Shown here piece by piece: positions 21,418-32,568 of a stretch of DNA of 64,000 bases. The notes beneath the pieces are model-generated. The model searched no databases and was not told the origin of the DNA. It saw only the letters and a list, made by a program, of their open reading frames with translations. The translations under genes and the position numbers were made by a program. Within the stretch, counting starts at the first letter, position 1. Each line of letters opens with the position of its first letter. This stretch comes from Terricaulis sp. (GTDB taxonomy: Bacteria; Pseudomonadota; Alphaproteobacteria; Caulobacterales; Aquidulcibacteraceae). The stretch covers positions 1 through 64,000 of the forward strand of contig JANPZV010000001.1 in assembly GCA_024707365.1 (NCBI GenBank), given 5' to 3'.

Positions 21418-22446
21418 TTAGCCCCAGGGCCCTTTACCCGGCGCTTCAACCCGCCCGCCCGCATATTGCGCCAGCGCCTTGATGCGCTTGGCGATCGGAG
21501 GGTGCGTGGCGAACAGGCTGGCGAATTCCGAGTGCGGGTTCTCGATGAACATCTCGCGCACTTCGGAGGGCGCATCCACCGCCGCATTGCCGGATATCTT
21601 CTGCAAAGCCGAGATCATCGCGTCGGGGTTTTTGGTGAGCTCCACCGCCCCCGCATCGGCCAGATATTCGCGCCGGCGCGAGAGCGCAAAACGGATCACG
21701 ATGGCCAGCGCATACGCAATCGCGATGATCACCAGCGCCGCCAGAATGGCGATGATCGCGCCCCCGCCATCGCTGCGCCCGCCCGATGAGGAAGAGCGCG
21801 AGGATGATCCGCCAGAGGATGAACGCGAGGCCCCGCCAAAGCGCAAGCTGCGAAACGCCATCTCACCCACGAAGGAGAAGATGCCGACAAACACCACCGA
21901 GATCACCAAGAGCCGCACATCGCTGTTGCGGATATGCGTGAGCTCATGGGCCAGCACCGCCTCGATCTCCTGATCATTCAGCGTGTTCATCAGCCCGCGC
22001 GTCACGGTGATGGAATATTGGCCCTTATGCAGCCCGGTGGCGAAGGCGTTGAGCGCATCGGTTTCCATGATGCGCAGCGCCGGCATGGTGATGCCGCGCG
22101 AGATGCAGAGGTTCTCAAGCAGATTGTAAAGCTTGGGCTCGGCGCTGCGCTCCACGCGCCTTGCGCCTGTCGCCGCATCGATGATGCCTTGATAGGACAC
22201 ATAAGCGATGCCGAACCAGAGGATCGCGCCGGCCACCGCGAACGGCCAAGATTGCGCCAGCGCATCCGCCGCCCAGATGAACGGCCCGGCCACCGGATCG
22301 GGGCCCACACTGACGCCCGAAAACCCCGCAAACAAAAGGAAAAGCGCGTAAAGCAACAGGATCAACAGAATTGGAAACCCGGCCATGAGCAGCACGGATT
22401 TCCAATTGTTGTTCCAGATATGCGTCTGAAGGCCGTAAGCGCCCAC
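21418..22446 (-). CDS. M48-family membrane metalloprotease (HtpX-like)
   Basis: NDQEIEAVLAHELTHIRNSDVRLLVISVVF...RRREYLADAGAVELTKNPDAMISAL...FATHPPIAKRIKAL. Confidence 0.92.
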   Translation of the reverse strand: MGAYGLQTHIWNNNWKSVLLMAGFPILLILLLYALFLLFAGFSGVSVGPDPVAGPFIWAADALAQSWPFAVAGAILWFGIAYVSYQGIIDAATGARRVERSAEPKLYNLLENLCISRGITMPALRIMETDALNAFATGLHKGQYSITVTRGLMNTLNDQEIEAVLAHELTHIRNSDVRLLVISVVFVGIFSFVGEMAFRSLRFGGASRSSSGGSSSRSSSSGGRSDGGGAIIAILAALVIIAIAYALAIVIRFALSRRREYLADAGAVELTKNPDAMISALQKISGNAAVDAPSEVREMFIENPHSEFASLFATHPPIAKRIKALAQYAGGRVEAPGKGPWG

Positions 22447-22458
22447 GCGCGATCCGCC

Positions 22459-23037
22459 TTAGTTGAACTTCACCTGCGGAGGGGCCGCATCCATCGAAGC
22501 GCGCGTGTCCTGGCCGACATCGAAGAAATCGCGCCCGCCAAAGCCGAACATGCCGGCGAAGATCACGGCCGGGAATTGCTCGCGCGCCGTATTGTATTCG
22601 CCCACCGCGTTGTTGAAGAAGCGGCGCGCGGCGGCGAGCTTGTTTTCGATGTCGGAAAGCTCGGCCTGCAATTGCTGGAAATTGGCGTTGGCCTTAAGAT
22701 CGGGATAGGCCTCAGCCAGCGCGATCAGCCGGCCAAGCGCTGCGCCCAGCACGCCTTCGGCCGCGCCCATCGCTTTGGGATCGCCCGTGCGCTCGGCGCT
22801 CACAGCGGCGTTGCGCGCCTGGATCACCTCTTCGAGCGTGCCGCGCTCATGGGCGGCGTAGCCCTTCACGGTTTCGACCAGGTTGGGGATGAGGTCATGC
22901 CGCTGCTTGAGCTGCACATCCACATCGGCGAACGCCTGATTGGTGTTCTGCCGCAGCGCCACCAGGCGGTTGTAAATGCCGATGACCAGCACCGCCAAAA
23001 CGACGACGACGATCAGCGCAATCAAAAGGCCGCTCAT
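22459..23037 (-). CDS. lemA: LemA-family protein
   Basis: YNRLVALRQNTNQAFADVDVQLKQRHDLIPNLVETVKGYAAHERGTLEEVIQARNAA...YNTAREQFPAVIFAGMFGF. Confidence 0.92.
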   Translation of the reverse strand: MSGLLIALIVVVVLAVLVIGIYNRLVALRQNTNQAFADVDVQLKQRHDLIPNLVETVKGYAAHERGTLEEVIQARNAAVSAERTGDPKAMGAAEGVLGAALGRLIALAEAYPDLKANANFQQLQAELSDIENKLAAARRFFNNAVGEYNTAREQFPAVIFAGMFGFGGRDFFDVGQDTRASMDAAPPQVKFN

Positions 23038-23090
23038 GTGTATCCTTCCGTTCGTTCTTGGCCCGTCTTAGCGGAAACGCAGCCCCCGCG

Positions 23091-25334
23091 CTATCCGATT
23101 ACGTCGGAGAACCGGCCAGAGCGGGAGAAACCCTTGGGAGCCAGCTTGCCCGCGCCGCCGCGCTTGCCGCGGAACTCCTTCCACTCGGGCACGGCGCGCA
23201 CGCGGCCCGCGCTATCTTCCCAGGTAAGGCCCTCGGCCTTGTCGAACACCTTCACGTCCGCGAGGCCCCGGTCGTGATAGCTCTGCAGCTTCACGCCCTT
23301 GCCGCGCGTCATCTCAGGCAGTTCGCTGAGCGGGAAGATCAGCATCTTCTTGCGCTGGCCAATGACAGCCACCTGATCCCCGAGCACCTTCGCCGCCGCC
23401 ATGGCGCGGCCGTTGAGGATTTGCTTGCCGCCGCGCTTGGCGGCCAGCATTTCGCTCTCGGCGATGATGAAGCCATAGCCTTCATTGGAGGCCACGACGC
23501 GCCGCGCGCCTTCTTCGTATTTGAAGAGGGCCACCACCTCGTCGATATCGCCAAGCTCAATCGAAAGCCGGATCGGCTCGCCATGGCCGCGCCCGCCCGG
23601 CAGCTTGTGCGCATCCAGCGTGAACGCGCGCCCATCGGAGGCGAACAGCAAGATCTTATCGGTCGTCTCGCAATGGATGATGTGCTGTGGCCCATCGCCC
23701 TCTTTGTATTTGATCTCGGTGAGATCGGTGAGGTGGCCCTTCATGGCGCGCACCCAGCCTTTCTCGGAAAGCACCACCGTCACCGGCTCGCGCACGATGA
23801 AAGCTTCGAGATCAACCTCAGCCGCGACCTCGCCGGCTTCGCCAAGCTCGGTGCGCCGCTTGCCCCAGGGCGTGCCGGGGCCGAACAGCTTGCGCGTCTC
23901 CTTGAGTTCGCCTGCCACCTTGCGCCATTGCTTGCGCGTATCTTCCAGCAAGCCTTGCAGATCGGCCTGCTCGGCGCGCAGCGCCGCATCCTCGCGGCGG
24001 ATTTCCATCTCCTCCAGCTTACGCAATTGGCGCAGGCGCGTGTTGAGGATCGCCTCGGCTTGGGTTTCGTTCAGCTTGAAGCGCTGGATCAGCTTGGCCT
24101 TGGGATCATCTTCATTGCGAATGATGCGGATCACCTCATCGAGATTGAGAAAAACGATCAACAGGCCCGCCAACACGTCCAAGCGCGCAGCGATCTTCTC
24201 AAGCCTGTGCTGGGTGCGCCGCTGAAGCACATCGCGCCGATGATCGAGGAAGGCGCGCAGCACCTCCTTCAAACTCATCACGCGCGGCGCGCCCTGCGCA
24301 TCGAGCACGTTCATGTTGAGCGAAATCCGCGTCTCGAGCGCGGAGAGCTTGAAGAGGCTCTCCATCAGCACCGCCGGCTCCACCGTGCGGGCTTTCGGTT
24401 CGATCACCACGCGCAGATCTTCGGCGCTCTCATCGCGCACATCGCCCAGAAGCGGCGCTTTCTTCTGCTCGATGAGGCCCGCGAGCTGTTCGATAAGCTT
24501 GGATTTCTGCACCAGATGCGGAATTTCGGTGACGACAATGCGCCATTGTCCGCGCCCGAGATCTTCCGTCATCCAGCGCGCGCGCACGCGGAAGCCGCCG
24601 CGGCCTGTCTCATACGCTTCGCGGATATTTTCGGCGGGTTCGACAACGATGCCGCCGGTTGGGAAATCGGGGCCAGGGATGATCTTGAGCAGATCATCGG
24701 TTGTGGCCTTCGCATTCTCGATCAGATGAAGGCTGGCGTCGATCAGCTCGGCCAGATTGTGCGGCGGGATCGAGGTGGCCATGCCGACAGCGATGCCGCT
24801 GGCGCCATTGGCGAGCAGGTTCGGAAACGCCGCCGGCAACACCACCGGCTCTTCCTTGGAGCCATCATAAGACGGGCGGAAATCCACCGCATCCTCATCA
24901 ATGCCTTCAAGCAAAGCTTCGGCGGCCTTGGTGAGCCGGCTTTCGGTGTAGCGCATCGCCGCTGGGCTATCGCCGTCGATATTGCCGAAATTGCCTTGCC
25001 CATCGATCAGCGGATAGCGCGAGTTGAAATCCTGCGCGAGCCGCACCATCGCATCATAGATCGCCTGATCGCCGTGCGGGTGATAATCGCCCATCACATC
25101 GCCCACCACCTTCGCGCTTTTGCGGAAGGCCGCATCAGCCGTGAGGTTGAGCCGCTTCATGGCGTAGAGCACGCGCCGGTGCACGGGCTTCAAGCCATCG
25201 CGCACATCCGGCAGCGCGCGGCTGGTGATGGTGGAGAGCGCGTAGGCGAGATAGCGCTTGGACAGCGCCTCGCCGATCGGCTCCTCTACAATGCGCCCGC
25301 CTTCTTCCGGCGTGCGGGTGATGTCGTCAGCCAT
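23091..25334 (-). CDS. parC: DNA topoisomerase IV subunit A
   Basis: [37 protein letters not shown]...[54 protein letters not shown]; 747 aa, distinct from gyrA at 49441-52155. Confidence 0.94.
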   Translation of the reverse strand: MADDITRTPEEGGRIVEEPIGEALSKRYLAYALSTITSRALPDVRDGLKPVHRRVLYAMKRLNLTADAAFRKSAKVVGDVMGDYHPHGDQAIYDAMVRLAQDFNSRYPLIDGQGNFGNIDGDSPAAMRYTESRLTKAAEALLEGIDEDAVDFRPSYDGSKEEPVVLPAAFPNLLANGASGIAVGMATSIPPHNLAELIDASLHLIENAKATTDDLLKIIPGPDFPTGGIVVEPAENIREAYETGRGGFRVRARWMTEDLGRGQWRIVVTEIPHLVQKSKLIEQLAGLIEQKKAPLLGDVRDESAEDLRVVIEPKARTVEPAVLMESLFKLSALETRISLNMNVLDAQGAPRVMSLKEVLRAFLDHRRDVLQRRTQHRLEKIAARLDVLAGLLIVFLNLDEVIRIIRNEDDPKAKLIQRFKLNETQAEAILNTRLRQLRKLEEMEIRREDAALRAEQADLQGLLEDTRKQWRKVAGELKETRKLFGPGTPWGKRRTELGEAGEVAAEVDLEAFIVREPVTVVLSEKGWVRAMKGHLTDLTEIKYKEGDGPQHIIHCETTDKILLFASDGRAFTLDAHKLPGGRGHGEPIRLSIELGDIDEVVALFKYEEGARRVVASNEGYGFIIAESEMLAAKRGGKQILNGRAMAAAKVLGDQVAVIGQRKKMLIFPLSELPEMTRGKGVKLQSYHDRGLADVKVFDKAEGLTWEDSAGRVRAVPEWKEFRGKRGGAGKLAPKGFSRSGRFSDVIG

Positions 25335-25378
25335 TCTTGGCTCTCCGAAACGAATCCGCGCTCTGCTGCGCTGTTAAA

Positions 25379-26107
25379 TCAGAGTCTGCCGGCAAAGCCC
25401 AAGCGCTCGATCAGGCGGCGGCGCGCATCGGGCAGGCCCTCGCCCTTATGCTCAAACACGCGGCGCTCCAGAAAGAAACCCGCCAGCGCGAAAGCATCGG
25501 CGACATCGCCGGAAACTAGTTCCGCTTCCGCATCGAGCAGAAACGGCGGCAGCCGAAGCAGCACATCCTTATGCGGCGCGCCTGCATCATACGTGGCTGC
25601 GCGCCCGGTGCGGGGGCTCACCCAAGCAAGGTTCTCAGTCTCGCCCGTCACCGCGCAGCGGGTTAGATCAAGGCCATAGCCCATCGCCGTGAGCAGCCCG
25701 AGCTCAAAGCGCGTATAGAGCGCGGGCCAGATGTCGGTATGCGGCATCGCTTCGATCAGCACGATCAGCGCATCGTAAAGCTGCGGATAGGCCTGCCGCT
25801 CCGGCGTTGCGCCGCGAATGAGCGACACGGCGGAAGACAGCCCCGCGAGCGCGATCGGATCATCGAGCAGCCGCGTTGCGTGCGGCTCTTGCATTTCAAG
25901 CGGGCTGAAAAATCCGAGTTGTTCAGAGAGCCGCGCCTTCCAGCCGGCATGCACCACATTGCCCGCTTGCAGCACAGGCTGCGCCTTGCGCCCGCCATGC
26001 ACCACCCCGCCATAGCGCCCATGATTGCGCGAGAACACTTCCGCGACGAGCTTGCCCTCACCAAGCGGCCGCGCGCCGAGCACGATGGCGTCGTCAACCC
26101 ATTGCAT
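25379..26107 (-). CDS. recO: DNA repair protein RecO
   Basis: WVDDAIVLGARPLGEGKLVAEVFSRNHGRYGGVVHGGRK...QAGNVVHAGWKARLSEQLG...RFELGLLTAMGYGLDLTRCAVTG. Confidence 0.9.
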   Translation of the reverse strand: MQWVDDAIVLGARPLGEGKLVAEVFSRNHGRYGGVVHGGRKAQPVLQAGNVVHAGWKARLSEQLGFFSPLEMQEPHATRLLDDPIALAGLSSAVSLIRGATPERQAYPQLYDALIVLIEAMPHTDIWPALYTRFELGLLTAMGYGLDLTRCAVTGETENLAWVSPRTGRAATYDAGAPHKDVLLRLPPFLLDAEAELVSGDVADAFALAGFFLERRVFEHKGEGLPDARRRLIERLGFAGRL

Positions 26108-26110
26108 GGG

Positions 26111-27041
26111 TCACGCCTCGTAATCTAAGCCCAGCCGCTGGTAGAGCGCGCGTTCTTCGCTCCAGTTTTCGCGGACTTTCACATGCAGGAAGAGGTGGAT
26201 GCGGCGGTCGAACGCCGCTTCCATTTCCTTGCGCGCGGCTTCGCCGATGATCTTGATGGTCGCGCCCTTGGCGCCGATGGCGATCTTGCGCTGGCCTTCG
26301 CGCGCCACGTAGATGATCTGATCGATCTTGGCCGAGCCGTCCTTGCGCTCTTCCCAGGTTTCGGTTTCGACCACCATGTCATAGGGGATTTCATCGTGGA
26401 GGCGCAGCATCGCCTTCTCGCGCGTGATCTCCGCCGCCAGCACGCGGGCGGGCGCGTCCATGGTTTGATCTTCGGGAAAGAGCCAAGGGCCAACCGGGGC
26501 GCGCTCAACCAAAGTGCGCATAAGATCGGCCACGCCATCGCCCTTGCGCGCGGCGATCATGAACACGTCGGTGTAGAGGCCCTCTTCCACCAGCTTGGTG
26601 GTGAGCGCCAAAAGCTCGGGCCGCGACACCGCATCCACTTTGTTGATCGCCAGGATCGAGGGGATATCCATCTGCTTGAGCTTGGCGGCGATGGCTTCGC
26701 TATCGGCGCGCGCGTGCGCATCGGCGCCGCTTGGCTTTTCACCCACAAAAGCGCTCGCATCCACCACATGCACGATCGCGTCCGCGCCTTCGAGCGCGCT
26801 CCAGGCGGCGGCCACCATGGCGCTGATCGAGGCGCCGTTTCGGCGCGAACACGCCGGGCGTGTCGATCAGGATGATCTGCGCCTCGCCCTCCATGGCGAT
26901 GCCGCGCACCAAGGCGCGCGTTGTCTGCACCTTCTGCGTGACGGCGGCCACCTTGGCGCCGACAAGCGTGTTCACGAGCGTGGATTTGCCCGCATTCGGC
27001 GCGCCAAGAACGGCCACCACGGCGCAGCGTTGCTCAACCAT
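26111..27041 (-). CDS. era: GTPase Era, frameshift near 26830
   Basis: CAVVAVLGAPNAGKSTLVNTLVGAKVAAVTQKVQTTRALVRGIAMEGEAQIILIDTPGVFAPKRRLD + SILAINKVD...YVAREGQRKIAIGAKGATIKIIGEAARKEMEAAFDRRIHLFLHVKVRENWSEE. Confidence 0.94.
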
Positions 27042-27741
27042 TGATGCCATGCTCCGCCAGAAACGCCGCCGCCGCCGCGCGCTGGGCTTCGCGCTTGGAG
27101 CCGCCTTCGCCGCGCGCGGGCGCCATCGCATCCACACGCGCCTCGATCAGAAAACGCGGCGCGTGCTCTGGGCCTGATTGTTCGATCAACACGTAACTCA
27201 AATTCCTATGCCGGGCCGCAGCCCATTCCTGCAGCACCGATTTCGCATCGCGCGCCGCATCGTTCACGTCTTCAAACGCATCGCCCCAAAAGCGCGTCAC
27301 GAACCTACGCGCCATGTCCATGCCCGCATCGAGATAAAGCGCGCCGATCACCGCTTCGCAAAGATCGGCGAGGATGGTTTCCTTGCCGCGCCCGCCCTGG
27401 CCCTCCTCGGAAGGGGAGAGGATCGCAGCCGCGCCCAAATCCGCCGCACGCGCCGCCGCCGCGCAAGCGTGGCGATTGACGAGCGCATTGAGGCGCGGGG
27501 CGAGATCGCCCTCATCGAGCGACTTATCCTCAGCCAGCAAACGCTCGGCCACGATCAGCCCAAGCACCCGATCGCCCAGGAACTCAAGCCGATCATAAGA
27601 GCGGCGCTTGCCGCGCTTGCCATCGAGCGCGCTGGCGTGCGTCATCGCTTCCAGCAGCAGCGTGCGATCCTTGAACGTATGGCCCAGGCGCGTTTGCAGC
27701 GCATCAAGGCGGGCGTCCTGCGTGGAGCCCGGCTTGCTCAT
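27034..27741 (-). CDS. rnc: Ribonuclease III
   Basis: LLLEAMTHASA...YDRLEFLGDRVLGLIVAERLL...ETILADLCEAVIGALYLD...dsRBD SKREAQRAAAAAFL. Confidence 0.93.
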   Translation of the reverse strand: MSKPGSTQDARLDALQTRLGHTFKDRTLLLEAMTHASALDGKRGKRRSYDRLEFLGDRVLGLIVAERLLAEDKSLDEGDLAPRLNALVNRHACAAAARAADLGAAAILSPSEEGQGGRGKETILADLCEAVIGALYLDAGMDMARRFVTRFWGDAFEDVNDAARDAKSVLQEWAAARHRNLSYVLIEQSGPEHAPRFLIEARVDAMAPARGEGGSKREAQRAAAAAFLAEHGING

Positions 27742-27748
27742 GGCAGGA

Positions 27749-28507
27749 TCATTCCACCGCCTTGAGGAAGCGTTCGGCGCGGAAGCCGGTGAACAGCGTC
27801 CAAGGCATGAAGAGATTGGTGGTGTGGTCGAAGGAGACGACCACGAACGTGGCGGGCCCAACGAGATTATCGGCCGGCACGAAGCCGACGGAGCGGCGGC
27901 TGTCGTCGGACTGATCGCGGTCATCGCCCATCATGAAATAATGGCCTTCCGGCACCGTGACCTCGCGCGTGTTGTCGAGCTCACCGCGCGGGGAGCGATC
28001 GAAGATCACGTGGCTTGTGCCGCCCGGCAGCGTTTCGCGATAGGCGGGGATGCGTTCAACGAAGCCCGAATGGCCGTTCGCGAACTCCTGCACGCCCAGC
28101 GATTCCATGCCCACGGCCTCGCCATTGATGTGCACCACGCCGTCGATCATCTGGATGCGATCGCCGGGCATGCCGATGACGCGCTTGATGTAATCCTTGT
28201 GCGGCTCATGCGGCGGACGGAACACGACAACGTCGCCGCGCTCAGGCGATGAGCCGAACAGCCGCCCGCTCGGCAGCAGCCCTTCGAGCGGCGCGAGCGA
28301 ATAGCGGCTGTAGCCGTAGGACCATTTGGTCACGACGATGTAATCGCCAACCTCAAGCGTGGGCTGCATCGAACCCGAAGGAATGCGGAAAGGTTGGGCG
28401 ATGGTGAAACGCAGCACCATGGCCAGCGCCAGCGCATAGAGAATGACGCGCACATTCTCCCAGAACGCGCTCATCGCCGAGCCTTGCGAAGTCGAACTCA
28501 TGCTCAT
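27749..28507 (-). CDS. lepB: Signal peptidase I
   Basis: FRIPSGSMQPTLEVGDYIVVTKWSYGYSR...RGDVVVFRPPHEPHKDYIKRVIGMPGDRI...GHYFMMGDDRDQSDDSR. Confidence 0.95.
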   Translation of the reverse strand: MSMSSTSQGSAMSAFWENVRVILYALALAMVLRFTIAQPFRIPSGSMQPTLEVGDYIVVTKWSYGYSRYSLAPLEGLLPSGRLFGSSPERGDVVVFRPPHEPHKDYIKRVIGMPGDRIQMIDGVVHINGEAVGMESLGVQEFANGHSGFVERIPAYRETLPGGTSHVIFDRSPRGELDNTREVTVPEGHYFMMGDDRDQSDDSRRSVGFVPADNLVGPATFVVVSFDHTTNLFMPWTLFTGFRAERFLKAVE

Positions 28508-28629
28508 GCGTTTCTCACTTAAGACCCCAGCCCAATCAGAGCCGCCAGGGCCCTGCGTTTAACTGGGATCGCCCCCTCAATGGGCCGGAACATCCGGCCG
28601 CGCCCCTGACCTACTCATAGGCCATTTAC

Positions 28630-29055
28630 TCACAGGCCCAACCCCGGCTGCTTCGGCTCCAACTCAGCCGAAATGATGACATAGCAGAAAGCCAGGGGGT
28701 GTTCGTCCGTCAAGCTCACATGGATATACGGGCGAAATCCCGGCGGGGTGAGCGCCGCGAGCCGCGCGGCCGCCCCGCCCGTCAGCTCCAGCGTCGGCTG
28801 CCCCGAGGGCAGGTTCACGACCCCCATATCCCGCCAAAAAACCCCTTGATTCAATCCTGTACCCAGAGCCTTGGCGCACGCCTCCTTGGCGGCGAAGCGC
28901 TTGGCGTAGGAGCCGGCCCGCAGCAGCGGGCGCCGCTCGCACCGGGCGCGCTCAAGGTCTGTATATATCCGGCGGGTGAACCGATCGCCAAAGCGGGCGA
29001 GGCTCTTCTCAATCCGGCGGATGTCGCAGATGTCGGAGCCGACGCCGAGGATCAT
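28630..29055 (-). CDS. acpS: Holo-[acyl-carrier-protein] synthase
   Basis: [42 protein letters not shown]...[18 protein letters not shown]...[15 protein letters not shown]. Confidence 0.94.
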   Translation of the reverse strand: MILGVGSDICDIRRIEKSLARFGDRFTRRIYTDLERARCERRPLLRAGSYAKRFAAKEACAKALGTGLNQGVFWRDMGVVNLPSGQPTLELTGGAAARLAALTPPGFRPYIHVSLTDEHPLAFCYVIISAELEPKQPGLGL

Positions 29056-29792
29056 GCCCCGGCCCTCGCGGCGTCCATGCAGCGGCGCATTTCGCCGACA
29101 GCGGCCGCCAGCCCGGTGAATACGGCCTCACCGATCAGGAAATGGCCGATGTTCAATTCCCTGATCTCCGGGATCGCCGCAACCGGGCCGACATTCTCAA
29201 AAGTGAGCCCGTGGCCGGCATGAATTTCAAGCCCCTGCGCATGCCCGGCCGAAGCGGCCGCGCGGATCGCCTGTAAAACAGGCTCCGCTTCGCCGGCCGC
29301 GAACGCCTCGGCATAGGCGCCGGTGTGCAATTCCACCACAGGCGCGCCGAGCCGCACCGCCGCCTCGATCTGGCGCAGGTCCGGATCGATGAACAGCGAC
29401 ACGCGCGAGCCAGCCTCGCCCAGCGCGCGGACGTAAGGGGCGATGTGCGCGAATTGCCCGGCGGCGTCGAGCCCGCCTTCGGTGGTGCGCTCGGCGCGGC
29501 GCTCGGGCACCAGGCACACCGCATGCGGGCGCGCCTTGAGCGCGATCGGCAGCATCTCCGCCGCGCACGCCATTTCGAGATTGATTGGCAGCTGCGTGAT
29601 CGCGGCGATGGCGGCGAGATCTTCCTCGCGCACGTGGCGGCGATCTTCGCGGATGTGCAGCGTGATCCCGTCCGCGCCCGCTTGCGCGGCGATTTCCGCC
29701 GCGCGCGCCGGATCGGGATGGGCGCCGCCGCGCGCGTTGCGGATGGTGGCGACGTGATCGATGTTCACGCCAAGCCGTAGACGCTCAGTCAC
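29052..29792 (-). CDS. pdxJ: Pyridoxine 5'-phosphate synthase
   Basis: [49 protein letters not shown]...[11 protein letters not shown]...[38 protein letters not shown]. Confidence 0.95.
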   Translation of the reverse strand: MTERLRLGVNIDHVATIRNARGGAHPDPARAAEIAAQAGADGITLHIREDRRHVREEDLAAIAAITQLPINLEMACAAEMLPIALKARPHAVCLVPERRAERTTEGGLDAAGQFAHIAPYVRALGEAGSRVSLFIDPDLRQIEAAVRLGAPVVELHTGAYAEAFAAGEAEPVLQAIRAAASAGHAQGLEIHAGHGLTFENVGPVAAIPEIRELNIGHFLIGEAVFTGLAAAVGEMRRCMDAARAGA

Positions 29793-30385
29793 GTTGACGC
29801 CCCTTGGGAAAGCCCCCGGCTGCCGGGCTTGATCGCCGGCAACGCCGCGAGCTCCGGCGGCAGCGCATCGGCGGCGTAAGCGGGCGCTTCAACGCTGGCG
29901 AGGCACACGCGAGGAACGCCGATATCGGCCGCGCCCCCCGAGCGATCGATCAGGCACGCGGCGCCCACAAGCTCCCCCGGATGGCCGCGAATGGCGTCCA
30001 GGCACTCACGCGAAGACAGCCCGGTGGTGATCACGTCCTCCACCATCAGCACACGCTCGCCCGGGGCGATCGCAAAACCCCGGCGCAATTGGAACTCGCC
30101 CTTTTCGCGCTCGACAAACATCGCCTTGGCCTTGAGCCAGCGCGCGGTTTCATAGCCCGGAATGATCGCGCCCACCGCAGGGGAGATGACGACATCGATG
30201 CGGCCAAAGGCGGCCTCGGCCTTCTCGGCCAGCGCCTTGCACAACCGTTCCGTGCGCGCCGGATCCATGAACACCGCGTTCTTCTGGAAGAACACCGGCG
30301 AGTGTAGCCCCGAGGAGAGGATGAAATGCCCCTCCAGCAGCGCGCCGGCGGCGCGGAACTCATCGAGGGCTTGCTCTTGATTCAT
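29789..30385 (-). CDS. pyrE: Orotate phosphoribosyltransferase
   Basis: [27 protein letters not shown]...[70 protein letters not shown]. Confidence 0.93.
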   Translation of the reverse strand: MNQEQALDEFRAAGALLEGHFILSSGLHSPVFFQKNAVFMDPARTERLCKALAEKAEAAFGRIDVVISPAVGAIIPGYETARWLKAKAMFVEREKGEFQLRRGFAIAPGERVLMVEDVITTGLSSRECLDAIRGHPGELVGAACLIDRSGGAADIGVPRVCLASVEAPAYAADALPPELAALPAIKPGSRGLSQGAST

Positions 30386-30489
30386 GCAGGCTATGTAGCG
30401 GTTCCGGGCTCGCCCGTCACCGGGCGCGGCGAGTGTTGATCCAGCGCAAAGCCGGCTCTAGCCTGCGCCAAACTCAATCGGGGGATTTC

Positions 30490-32568
30490 ATGCGCCTCAT
30501 TCGCTGCCTTGCCGTCAGCATCACAGCACTCGCCGCCGCCTGCGCCAGCTCAACCACGCCGTCGGCCGATCTTTCGGGCATCGACGCGGATGTGGCGGTG
30601 CTCAACGGCGCGCCCGCTTCGCCTGAAGCGTTCACCGCGCGCTGCGATGCGCTGCTGGGGCACGCAAGCGCGCTGCGCACCGCGCTTGAAGCGCGCCAGG
30701 GGCCCGCCTCCATCGCCGTCGATTTCGTGCAATACGATCGGCTCTACAACGTGATCAGCGCCGGCGTCAGCGATGCGGCGCTGGTGCAGGAAACCCATCC
30801 CGATCCGGCCACGCGCGCCGCAGGGGAGGCCTGCACCACGCGCGTCAACGCCTTCTATTCCGAAAGCACGCTTTCGCGCCCGCTCTATAACCGGATCGCC
30901 GCGATCGATCTGAGCGGCGCCGACGCAATCGATCGCCACGCGGTGAACCGTGCGCTCACCGGCTTCCGCCTCGCCGGCGTCGATCAGGATGACGCAACGC
31001 GCGCGCGCATCAGCGCGCTCAATGCCGAGATCACCGAAATCGGCCTCGCTTTCGCGCGCACGCTGCGGGAGGATCAGAGCGCGGTCTATCTCACTGGCGC
31101 AAACGCGCTTGCCGGCCTGCCTGCCGATTACATCGCCGCCCACCCGGCGGACGCCGAGGGGCGCATCCGCATCACCGGCCAGTATCCGGATGTATTTCCC
31201 ATCCTCACCTATGCGCGCACCGATGCCACGCGCCGCGCCGTGTATGAGATGTTCAGCAACCGCGCCTATCCCGATAACGCCCCGATCCTGGCTTCGCTGA
31301 TCGCCAAGCGCTACGAGCTTGCGCAATTGCTCGGCTTTGGCAATTACGCCGAAGTGGCGATGGCCGATAAGATGATCGGCGATCCCGCCAACGCGCAGAG
31401 CTTTATCGAGCAATTGGCCGTCTATGCGCGCCCATCGGCGCAGCGCGATTATGACCGCCTGCTGCAGCGGCTACGCCAGGACGATCGCCGCGCCACAGCG
31501 CTGCAAGGCTGGGACCGCGGCTATGTGCAAGAGCTTGTGCGGCGCGAGCAATACAATCTCAACAGCCAGGAGGTGCGCTCCTACTTTGCGTACAACAACG
31601 TGCGCGACGGCATCATGACGCTGGTGAGCGATCTGTTCGGCGTCGAATTCCGCCCCTGGGCGGATGCGCCGATCTGGCATGAGAGCGTCGAAGCGTATGA
31701 GGTGTATGAGAACGGCCAATTGCTGGGCCGCATCTTCCTCGACATGCATCCGCGCGAGGGCAAATACAGCCACGCCGCCAATTTCCCGATCCGCAATGGC
31801 GGGCCGGGCGCGATTCCCGTTGGCGCTCTCATCTGCAATTTCCCCGCAGGCGATCACGAAACCGGGCTGATGACGCACGGCGAGGTGGTCACGTTTCTGC
31901 ACGAGTTCGGGCATTTGATGCACGGCATGTTCTCGGGCCATCAGCGCTATGCGCAGCTCAATTATGCCGGGCTTGAGTGGGATTTCATTGAATCGCCCTC
32001 AACGCTGCTGGAAGAATGGGTGTGGGATTATGAAACGCTTTCGCGCTTTGCCGTGAACGCTGAGGGCCAAACCATTCCGCGCGCGCTGGTCGAGCGGATG
32101 AACAGCGCCCGTTATTTCGGCCAGGCGCTCGGCGCGATGCGCCAACTCGGCCTCGCTTCGGTGTCGCTGAATTATTACAACCGCGATCCGGCCGGCATGG
32201 ATCTTGATGCGCTCTATCGTGAAAGCTACGCGCGCTACGATCTTTCGCCGTACCCCGAAGGCGTGCATCCTTACGCCAATTTCGGCCATTTGGACGGCTA
32301 TTCGGCGATCTATTACACTTATCTTTGGAGCGGGGCGATCTCGGCTGATCTGCTTACGCAATTTGAAGCCAATGGCTTGCGCGATTCCGTGACGGCGCAT
32401 CGCTATCGCGATGAGATCCTGCGCCAAGGCGGGGCGCGCCCTGCGGCGGCTTCGATCGAAGCGTTCCTGGGCCGGCCGTATAATCTCGAAGCCGCGCGCG
32501 CGCGCGCTGGCGAAATAGCGTTCAACGGGCGGGGCGGGGCGTGTAACGCGCCTCGCCCTAGCCTTTGA
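30490..32568 (+). CDS. M3-family (thimet oligopeptidase-like) metallopeptidase, lipoprotein signal
   Basis: MRLIRCLAVSITALAAACASS lipobox; VVTFLHEFGHLMHGMFSGHQRYAQLNYAGLEWDFIESPSTLLEEWVWD. Confidence 0.92.
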   Translation: MRLIRCLAVSITALAAACASSTTPSADLSGIDADVAVLNGAPASPEAFTARCDALLGHASALRTALEARQGPASIAVDFVQYDRLYNVISAGVSDAALVQETHPDPATRAAGEACTTRVNAFYSESTLSRPLYNRIAAIDLSGADAIDRHAVNRALTGFRLAGVDQDDATRARISALNAEITEIGLAFARTLREDQSAVYLTGANALAGLPADYIAAHPADAEGRIRITGQYPDVFPILTYARTDATRRAVYEMFSNRAYPDNAPILASLIAKRYELAQLLGFGNYAEVAMADKMIGDPANAQSFIEQLAVYARPSAQRDYDRLLQRLRQDDRRATALQGWDRGYVQELVRREQYNLNSQEVRSYFAYNNVRDGIMTLVSDLFGVEFRPWADAPIWHESVEAYEVYENGQLLGRIFLDMHPREGKYSHAANFPIRNGGPGAIPVGALICNFPAGDHETGLMTHGEVVTFLHEFGHLMHGMFSGHQRYAQLNYAGLEWDFIESPSTLLEEWVWDYETLSRFAVNAEGQTIPRALVERMNSARYFGQALGAMRQLGLASVSLNYYNRDPAGMDLDALYRESYARYDLSPYPEGVHPYANFGHLDGYSAIYYTYLWSGAISADLLTQFEANGLRDSVTAHRYRDEILRQGGARPAAASIEAFLGRPYNLEAARARAGEIAFNGRGGACNAPRPSL

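Noticed and set aside
23058-25679. 873-aa plus-strand ORF, longest in the ORF track
   Set aside because: Antisense to parC, which has unmistakable topoisomerase motifs. Composition rich in A/R/H/D is typical of antisense ORFs in GC-rich genomes.
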